DNA from: Aureimonas sp. SK2
GTDB lineage: Bacteria > Pseudomonadota > Alphaproteobacteria > Rhizobiales > Rhizobiaceae
DNA length: 64,000 nucleotides
Reading direction: 5' to 3'
NCBI RefSeq assembly: GCF_029813115.1
Contig: NZ_JAPZDS010000005.1
Coordinates: 1 to 64,000, forward strand
Below the pieces are notes generated by a model. That model was given only the letters and a program-made list of their open reading frames with translations. It did no database searches and was not told the origin of the DNA. How positions within the stretch are numbered: the first letter of the stretch is position 1; the number at the start of each line of letters is the position of its first letter. Made by a program: the position numbers and the translations under genes. Positions 58,650-64,000 of this stretch are shown here, in pieces.

Positions 58650-60138
58650 GCCCGAGGATCAGGCTCGCCGTCGCCTTGGCCGATCCGACGACGCCCGGAA
58701 CCCCGGCGCCCGGATGCGTTCCCGCCCCGACGAAGTAGAGGTTCGGGATCCAGTCGTCGCGATTGTGCGCCCGGAACCAGGCGGACTGGGTCAGCACCGG
58801 ATCGAGCGAGAAGGCCGAGCCGTGGTGGGCGTTGAGTTCGGACTGGAAGTCGTTCGGCGTGAAGATGCGATGGGTGACGAGGTCGGCGCGCAGGCCCGGC
58901 ATGTAGCGCGCTTCGAGATAGTCGAAGATGCGGTCGGCGTAGCGCGGCCCCTCGACCGACCAGTCGATCGGGGCGTTGCCGAGATGGGGCACCGGGGACA
59001 GGACGTAGTAGCTCCCCATGCCCGGCGGGGCGAGCGAGGAATCGGTGGCGCAGGGGCTGTGGAGGTAGAGCGAGAAGTCGCCGGCCAGCTCCTTGCCCTT
59101 GAAGATCTCGTCGATCAGCGCCCTGTAGCGCGCGCCGAACAAGACGGTGTGGTGCTGGAGCTGCGTCTGGTGCTTCTTCAGGCCGAAATAGAGCACGAAG
59201 AGCGACATGGAGAAGCGCTTCTTCTTGAGTTTGGCGGCCTGCGAAGCGCCGCGCGTCGTGCCCTTCAGAAGCTTGTCATAGGTGTGGACGACATCGGCGT
59301 TGGAGGCGACGAGGTCGGCCTCGAACGTGCGCCCGTCGAGGGTCGTGACACCCGTGGCGCGGCGACCGTCCACCGGGATCGCCGCCACCTCGGCATTCAG
59401 CTCGATCCGCCCGCCGATGTCGGTGAAGAGCTGGACCATGCCCTTGATCAGCGCGCCGGTGCCCCCTTTCGGAAACCAGACGCCCCATTCGCGCTCCAAA
59501 GCATGGATCAGGGCATAGATCGACGAGGTCGCGAACGGGTTGCCGCCGACCAGCAGCGAATGGAACGAGAAGGCCTGGCGGAGCTGGTCGTCCTCGATGA
59601 ACTCGGAAACCTTGGCATAGACCGAGCGCCAGGCCTGGAGCTTGGCGAGCTGCGGTCCGGCGCGCACCATGTCGCGGAACTGGAGGAACGGGACGGTGCC
59701 GAGCTTGAGGTACCCCTCCTCGAAGACGGCGCGCGAATAGGCCAGAAACCGGCGATAGCCCTCGACATCCTTCGGGTTCTTGGCGCCGATCTGCCGGTCC
59801 AGCTCGGCCTGGTCGTTGGCGTAGTCGAAGGAATAGCCGTCCTCCCAGCAGAGCCGGTAGAACGGGCTGACGGGCAGGAGCGTCACATAGTCCGACAGCT
59901 TTTTGCCCGCCGCCTCGAACAGCTCCTCCAGCGCCGACGGATCGGTGATCACGGTCGGCCCGGCATCGAAGACGAAGCCCCCGTCCTCGTAGACATAGGC
60001 CCGGCCGCCCGGCTTATCGCGCTTCTCGAGGAGCACCGTCTGGATACCGGCCGCCTGCAGCCGGATCGCCAGGGCCAGTCCGCCGAAGCCCGAACCGATG
60101 ACGATCGCGGTGCGGGCGGGCGGGGGAACGTGCTTCAT
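58636..60138 (-). CDS. crtI: Phytoene desaturase
   Basis: A 500-residue flavoprotein. The FAD-binding GSGFGG is at residues 15-20, followed by PGGRAYVYEDGGFVFDAGPT. The C-terminal bacterial phytoene dehydrogenase signature is NLYFVGAGTHPGAGVPGVVG. It converts phytoene to lycopene. The ATG at 60138 overlaps the crtY stop by 4 bases. Confidence 0.96.
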   Translation of the reverse strand: MKHVPPPARTAIVIGSGFGGLALAIRLQAAGIQTVLLEKRDKPGGRAYVYEDGGFVFDAGPTVITDPSALEELFEAAGKKLSDYVTLLPVSPFYRLCWEDGYSFDYANDQAELDRQIGAKNPKDVEGYRRFLAYSRAVFEEGYLKLGTVPFLQFRDMVRAGPQLAKLQAWRSVYAKVSEFIEDDQLRQAFSFHSLLVGGNPFATSSIYALIHALEREWGVWFPKGGTGALIKGMVQLFTDIGGRIELNAEVAAIPVDGRRATGVTTLDGRTFEADLVASNADVVHTYDKLLKGTTRGASQAAKLKKKRFSMSLFVLYFGLKKHQTQLQHHTVLFGARYRALIDEIFKGKELAGDFSLYLHSPCATDSSLAPPGMGSYYVLSPVPHLGNAPIDWSVEGPRYADRIFDYLEARYMPGLRADLVTHRIFTPNDFQSELNAHHGSAFSLDPVLTQSAWFRAHNRDDWIPNLYFVGAGTHPGAGVPGVVGSAKATASLILGHERV

Positions 60139-61301
60139 GCGGTTTCCTTCGGACGGCGGGAGGCGGCGAGCACCCGAAGGGCGCTGAACACCGAGACCGG
60201 GGGCCTGCCGGCGAGAATGCGCAGCTTGTCGCCGAAGTCCAGGCGTGCGGCATAGAACCGCGCCACGAGATCGTCCGGCAGGCGGTGGAAGTGTTCGAGG
60301 ATGCGATACCGGTCCTCCGGCCGGCCGGCCTGGAACAGAAGGCGGTTGAGCATCCGGAAATAGGCGCGGTCGGCCCAGATGTTGCGGGCATGCGCGTCGA
60401 GAAGTCGCGACAGGCCGTCCGGCGAGACGTCCGGCGCGCGCGAGACGAGATCGGCGACATGCACCGCGTCGGGCAGCGAATAGCCGGTGGTCGGATGAAA
60501 CAGCGCATGGGCGAGGCCGACCGTCGGCATGCCGCCGGCCGAGGCGATCAGGGCGTCGATGTCGCCGCCGAGCGCGATCGGCAGGATGCCGTGCTCCTCG
60601 CGCAGGAGGCGCCCCTCGCCCCAGCCCGCCCTGGTCCGGTAGTCGGACAGGTGGCCGTGCAGGACGGCGATGTCGAGGTCGCCGCCGTCGGCATAGTAGG
60701 TGTCCTCGACCAGGAGCCGCGTGTCCGAGAAGGGCAGGACGTAGACGAAGCGGTAGCCGTCGCGCTGCGGCACGGTGGCGTCCATGATGACCGGCCGGCG
60801 GACGCCGTGCGGCCGGTCGAACTCCCATTCCTCGCCGAGGAACTTCTGGAAGCCGAGGTCGAGATGCGGGCTCGGCCGCGCGCCGCGCCCGTCGATCACG
60901 ACGCGGGCGGTCAGGGTTCGCCCGTCGGCGAGCGTCACGGCGTTGCGCGTCGCCTCGACGGCCGGCGCGCCCGTCAGGACGCGGGTGCCGAGCTGCCGGG
61001 TCAGGAGCTCGCGGAAGCGCTCGGAGGAGACGGAGGCGTAGCCCGTCGCGAAGCGGCGCTGGCGGCGGGGAAAGCGCACGTCGTAGTCGGACCAGCGGGC
61101 CGCCACGAAAGGCGCGATCCAGTCCTGCTCGGCGGGGCTGAGGTCGCCGTCGTGGAAGCTCCAGGTGTGGTTGCCGCCGAGCGCCTCGCCGCCCTCGATC
61201 ACGAGAAGGGCGAGCTCCGGCCGGCGGGCGGCCAGTCGGTGGGCGATCAACCCGTTGGCGAGGCCGCCGCCGAGAAGGATGACATCGGCATCGGGCGTCA
61301 T
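60135..61301 (-). CDS. crtY: Lycopene beta-cyclase
   Basis: A 388-residue bacterial-type cyclase. The N-terminal dinucleotide motif is LLGGGLANGLIAHRL, followed by GGNHTWSFHDGDL, a segment very typical of CrtY. Later parts include FVYVLPFSDTRLLVEDTYY and HPTTGYSLPDAV. It closes both ends of lycopene to beta-rings, giving beta-carotene. The ATG at 61301 overlaps the crtX stop by 4 bases. Confidence 0.95.
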   Translation of the reverse strand: MTPDADVILLGGGLANGLIAHRLAARRPELALLVIEGGEALGGNHTWSFHDGDLSPAEQDWIAPFVAARWSDYDVRFPRRQRRFATGYASVSSERFRELLTRQLGTRVLTGAPAVEATRNAVTLADGRTLTARVVIDGRGARPSPHLDLGFQKFLGEEWEFDRPHGVRRPVIMDATVPQRDGYRFVYVLPFSDTRLLVEDTYYADGGDLDIAVLHGHLSDYRTRAGWGEGRLLREEHGILPIALGGDIDALIASAGGMPTVGLAHALFHPTTGYSLPDAVHVADLVSRAPDVSPDGLSRLLDAHARNIWADRAYFRMLNRLLFQAGRPEDRYRILEHFHRLPDDLVARFYAARLDFGDKLRILAGRPPVSVFSALRVLAASRRPKETA

Positions 61302-62599
61302 GCCGGCTCCACGACACGCAGGGGCCGCGAGGCGGCACGCGCCTGCGCGATCCACTCCTCGATCGCGAGCGCAGCCCGGGGGGCGCCGCCCGCACGGTCG
61401 ATGCCCGCGCCGACCACCTTCGCGTTGGCGGCGAAGCGCGGCTCGGAAAGGAGCTGCGTCAAGGCTGCCTCCACGGCGTCGGGCGTCAGGCGCCGGCGCG
61501 AAAGCTTCAGTCCCGCGCCGTGATGGACGAGGCGGGCGGCGACGCCGGGCTGGTCGTAGGCGATGGGAACGGCGAGCGTCGGCACGCCGGCCTCCATCGC
61601 GTCCAGCACCGTGTTGAGCCCGGCATGGGACACGCATGCGCTGGCCGCTCGCAGCACCGCGCGCTGGGGCAGAAAGTCGGTGACGATTCGTGCGTCGATC
61701 AGGGCCGCCTCCTGCGCGCTCAGGCGTCCGCAATGGGCCACGGCAAGATCGAGATCAAGCCGGCGGCAGGCCTCGGCGATCGCCCGGAACAGGCCGAGGC
61801 GGTGGCCCTGGAGCGTGCCGAGCGAGGCGAAGACGAGGGGGCGCGCCGGGTCGGGCTCGAAGGGCAGCGGCTCCTCCCCTTCGCCAGGCGCGCGCAAGGG
61901 GCCGACCCCGAGGATCCGGCGCCGCCCGGCATAGGGGAAGTCGAACTCGGGCGGCGTCTGCGAGACGCTGCCGAGCGGGGACAGCCAGTCCTCCATCGTG
62001 CCGAGCGGGGGAAGCCCCAGCGCGACGGCGCAGCGGCGGATCGTCTCGGCCTGCCGGCGCAGAAGGAGGCGGGCGACGCTCCGCCCGCCGCGATTGCGCT
62101 TCAACCCGTCGGCGCTGTCGTCGAACGGCCAATCGAGGTAGGGCGGCGGCGCGGCGACGTTGGGATCGATCGCGAGCGCCGAGGCGACGGAAACGAAGGG
62201 CAGGCCGAGATGCGTGGCGAGGAGCCCCGACGCCGGCTCCATCTGGTCGCCCAGGAGCGCGTCGACGCCGGCCGCGCGAAGCGCCGCAGCGCCCTCGGCC
62301 GCCAGTCCCTCCGTCCGCCGCGCGGCCTCGGCCACGGTGCGCAGGATGCCGAACAGGCCGGTGGACCCGGCCGGCCCTCCTCGCAGGGGCGGCGCGAGCC
62401 CGACTTCGCTGAGGTCCCACGGCCCGGCCCGAACGAGTTCGCCCGCCCCCGAGTTCACGACGAAGGTCGCGCGGTGCCCGCGCGCGACGAGCGCCAGAGC
62501 CAGGGCCTCGAAGACGCGCACATGGCTTGGAAACGGAGGGCAGACGAGGCCGAAATGCAAAGGGATGCCGGGGTTGGTGCGGGCGACACGCAAAGACAT
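61298..62599 (-). CDS. crtX: Zeaxanthin glucosyltransferase-like
   Basis: A 433-residue GT1-family glycosyltransferase. N-terminal FGLVCPPFPSHVRVFEALAL is the acceptor-side strand. The C-terminal donor motif is CVSHAGLNTVLDAMEAGVP, then PIAYDQPGVAARLVHHGAG. It attaches glucose to hydroxylated carotenoids. ATG 62599 lacks a clear ribosome-binding site, so the start is less certain; a frame continues to 62674. First gene of the crtXYIB operon. No beta-carotene hydroxylase (crtZ) is in the window, although CrtX needs hydroxyl groups. Confidence 0.92.
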   Translation of the reverse strand: MSLRVARTNPGIPLHFGLVCPPFPSHVRVFEALALALVARGHRATFVVNSGAGELVRAGPWDLSEVGLAPPLRGGPAGSTGLFGILRTVAEAARRTEGLAAEGAAALRAAGVDALLGDQMEPASGLLATHLGLPFVSVASALAIDPNVAAPPPYLDWPFDDSADGLKRNRGGRSVARLLLRRQAETIRRCAVALGLPPLGTMEDWLSPLGSVSQTPPEFDFPYAGRRRILGVGPLRAPGEGEEPLPFEPDPARPLVFASLGTLQGHRLGLFRAIAEACRRLDLDLAVAHCGRLSAQEAALIDARIVTDFLPQRAVLRAASACVSHAGLNTVLDAMEAGVPTLAVPIAYDQPGVAARLVHHGAGLKLSRRRLTPDAVEAALTQLLSEPRFAANAKVVGAGIDRAGGAPRAALAIEEWIAQARAASRPLRVVEPA

Positions 62600-62689
62600 A
62601 GCGTGACACGGCGCAACGGCGACGCACAAGCCTGTGGATGGCTCCTGGCCCCGGGGCAACCCGGAACGCCCCAAGCGCGTTCAACCGCC

Positions 62690-63271
62690 ATGACAGACAT
62701 GGCCCCCCGCCCCGCGCACAGCACCTTTCTCGGCAGCCGGGGCGGACAGGTGGTCGCCGGGGCCGCGATCGTCCTCGTCATGGCCGCCGTGCTCGATCTG
62801 ATGGGGCGGCCGCTCACATGCGACTGCGGCACCATCCGGCTCTGGGACGGCGACCCGCACTCGCCGGGTTCCTCGCAGCAGTTCGCGGACTGGTATTCGG
62901 CCCTTCACGTCATCTTCGGCGTCGGGCTTTTCCTGGTCCTCCACCGGCTGCGCCCGCACTGGCCGACCAGCCGGCTCTTCCTGACGACCCTCGCCTCCAG
63001 CGCGATCTGGGAGATCATGGAGAATTCGCCTTGGATCATCGCCATGTTCGGATCGGCGGTCGGCGCGCCGGACTATCACGGCGACAGCGTCCTCAACGCC
63101 TTGGGCGACACGGTGTTCGTGGCGCTCGGCTTTCTGGCCGCGCGCGCGCTGCCGCTCAAGGGCACCGTCGCCCTCGTCCTCGTTCTGGAACTCGCCATCG
63201 CGCTGGCGATCCGCGACGGCTTCGTGCTCGGTACGCTCCGCCTTCTCGGCGTGCCCGTCCCCCCCGTCTGA
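62690..63271 (+). CDS. DUF2585-like membrane protein
   Basis: A 193-residue protein with about four predicted helices (AGAAIVLVMAAVLDLMG; ALHVIFGVGLFLVLHRL; and two near the C-terminus). The motifs CDCGTIRLWDGDPHSP, SSQQFADWYSALHVIFG and SAIWEIMENSPWII are conserved in rhizobial DUF2585 proteins as I remember them. Function is not known. ATG 62690. Divergent from crtX with 90 bases between, and its stop is 3 bases from the convergent GNAT gene. Confidence 0.8.
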   Translation: MTDMAPRPAHSTFLGSRGGQVVAGAAIVLVMAAVLDLMGRPLTCDCGTIRLWDGDPHSPGSSQQFADWYSALHVIFGVGLFLVLHRLRPHWPTSRLFLTTLASSAIWEIMENSPWIIAMFGSAVGAPDYHGDSVLNALGDTVFVALGFLAARALPLKGTVALVLVLELAIALAIRDGFVLGTLRLLGVPVPPV

Positions 63272-63274
63272 CGC

Positions 63275-63799
63275 TCAGCGCGTCCGGGCGAAGATCCAGC
63301 AGTCGCGCGGCGCGTCCTCGACATTGGGATGCACCATCCAGCGCTTGAGCAGCCCCTCGCGCAGGAGGCCCGCCTTTTCCATCACGCGCGCGGACGCGAC
63401 GTTGTCGACGTCGCAGGTCGCGCCGACGCGCCAGACGTCGCGCTGCTTCATGGCCCAGGCCACCACCTCGGTCAGCGCCTCGGTCATCAGGCCCTGGTTC
63501 CAGGAGCGGCGGGACAGGACGTAGCCGAAGCCGATGCGCCCCGGCACGTCGCGCCGGATCGTCAGCGCGCCGCGCAGCTGCCGGTCGCGGCGGCCGAGCA
63601 GCGTGAAGGTGCGCGAGGTCTCGCTCGCCATGCAGCGGGAGATATAGTCCTCGGTCTCACGCACGGACGTGTGCGGCGCCCAGGTCAGGTAGCGCGTGAC
63701 CTCGGGGTCCTGCGCATACTCGTCGAAGATCGCGCCCGTGTCGCCGAGGGCGATGGGTCGCAGGATCAGGTCTTCGGTCCAGAGCGTCTCGGGAAACAT
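63275..63799 (-). CDS. GNAT-family N-acetyltransferase (RimJ/RimL type)
   Basis: A 174-residue acetyltransferase. N-terminal LWTEDLILRPIALGDTGAIF is the usual start of RimJ-type enzymes. The acetyl-CoA region is the strand and helix GFGYVLSRRSWNQGLMTEAL, and NVASARVMEKAGLLREGLLK closes the fold. ATG 63799 follows AAGGG; an ATG at 63832 is possible. The target amine is unknown. Confidence 0.9.
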   Translation of the reverse strand: MFPETLWTEDLILRPIALGDTGAIFDEYAQDPEVTRYLTWAPHTSVRETEDYISRCMASETSRTFTLLGRRDRQLRGALTIRRDVPGRIGFGYVLSRRSWNQGLMTEALTEVVAWAMKQRDVWRVGATCDVDNVASARVMEKAGLLREGLLKRWMVHPNVEDAPRDCWIFARTR

Positions 63800-63860
63800 G
63801 GAGCCCTTCTGGCACGGATCGGCGACGGGCACGAGCCCAAGTCAGCGTTGCGGAGGAGGA

Positions 63861-64000
63861 TCACTTCACGCGGCGCAGGCGCGGCGGGGCGCTTGCTCCC
63901 CGCGGCTTGGCCGTTCCCGCGCCGGTGCGCCAGTTGCTGCCGGCGATGGTCACGACGCGGTTGCCCCGGAAGTCGGTCTCGGCGGCAATGTAACCTCGCT
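63861..64000 (-). CDS. C-terminal end of an unidentified protein
   Basis: On the minus strand a frame enters from the right edge as RGYIAAETDFRGNRVVTIAG, continues SNWRTGAGTAKPRGASAPPR, then LRRVK, and stops at 63861-63863. Codon use fits coding sequence, but only 46 residues are visible. The Pro/Arg-rich tail gives no family. Confidence 0.5.
   Translation of the reverse strand, partial: RGYIAAETDFRGNRVVTIAGSNWRTGAGTAKPRGASAPPRLRRVK

Overview
The window is GC-rich and gene-dense, and reads as alphaproteobacterial chromosome, probably order Hyphomicrobiales (Rhizobiales). The family is an inference. A yellow or orange Aurantimonadaceae-like organism would fit the carotenoid cluster, the rhizobial-type choXWV/bet genes and the many TRAP, TTT and ABC uptake systems. 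I see no tRNA, rRNA, CRISPR array, phage or insertion sequence, so this looks like metabolic core plus accessory transport rather than a mobile island.

Layout. 0-5 kb: a leftward TRAP transporter group (fused dctQM, dctP, iclR, start of a thiolase) with an SDR dehydrogenase upstream and repeated palindromic boxes ahead of the transporter. 5.2-8.6 kb: a FadR-type GntR regulator divergent from an NAD(P)-dependent SAF-domain oxidoreductase and an orphan TctC-type binding protein, with a perfect operator-like palindrome between them. 8.8-18.2 kb: osmoprotectant and choline block, with betA and a fused betI-betB gene facing the choXWV ABC importer, then eutBC (ethanolamine ammonia-lyase). 18.3-24 kb: GreA-like factor, HNH protein, an unknown protein, HAD phosphatase, gnd and tkt. 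24-28 kb: exbB-exbD-tonB and a second SAF-domain oxidoreductase. 28-34.7 kb: tctD, a sensor kinase fused in frame to a periplasmic binding protein, and tctCBA.

34.7-44.4 kb: a 59-residue protein, a long AI-2E-family permease, glgX, a CBS protein, and a coupled hybrid kinase / response regulator / unknown protein operon. 44.5-52 kb: a DASS-type transporter, a PhoD-like phosphatase and a four-gene ABC importer. 52-56.4 kb: TerC, rpe, fbp and type-2 IPP isomerase. 56.5-62.6 kb: carotenoid genes crtE and crtXYIB with an EAL-domain remnant between crtE and crtB. The right end holds a DUF2585-like membrane protein, a GNAT acetyltransferase and the 3' end of an unidentified gene.

How the parts work together: ChoXWV imports choline, BetA and the BetB moiety oxidise it to glycine betaine, and the BetI moiety is probably the local repressor. 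EutBC degrades ethanolamine, another phospholipid headgroup. TctD and the kinase-binding-protein fusion probably sense a carboxylate and switch on tctCBA. gnd, tkt, rpe and fbp serve the pentose-phosphate and gluconeogenic routes. Fni, CrtE, CrtB, CrtI and CrtY lead from IPP to beta-carotene, and CrtX would glucosylate a hydroxylated product whose hydroxylase gene (crtZ) is not in the window. The two most unusual objects are the BetI-BetB fusion (10456-12564) and the histidine kinase-substrate-binding-protein fusion (28825-31278).
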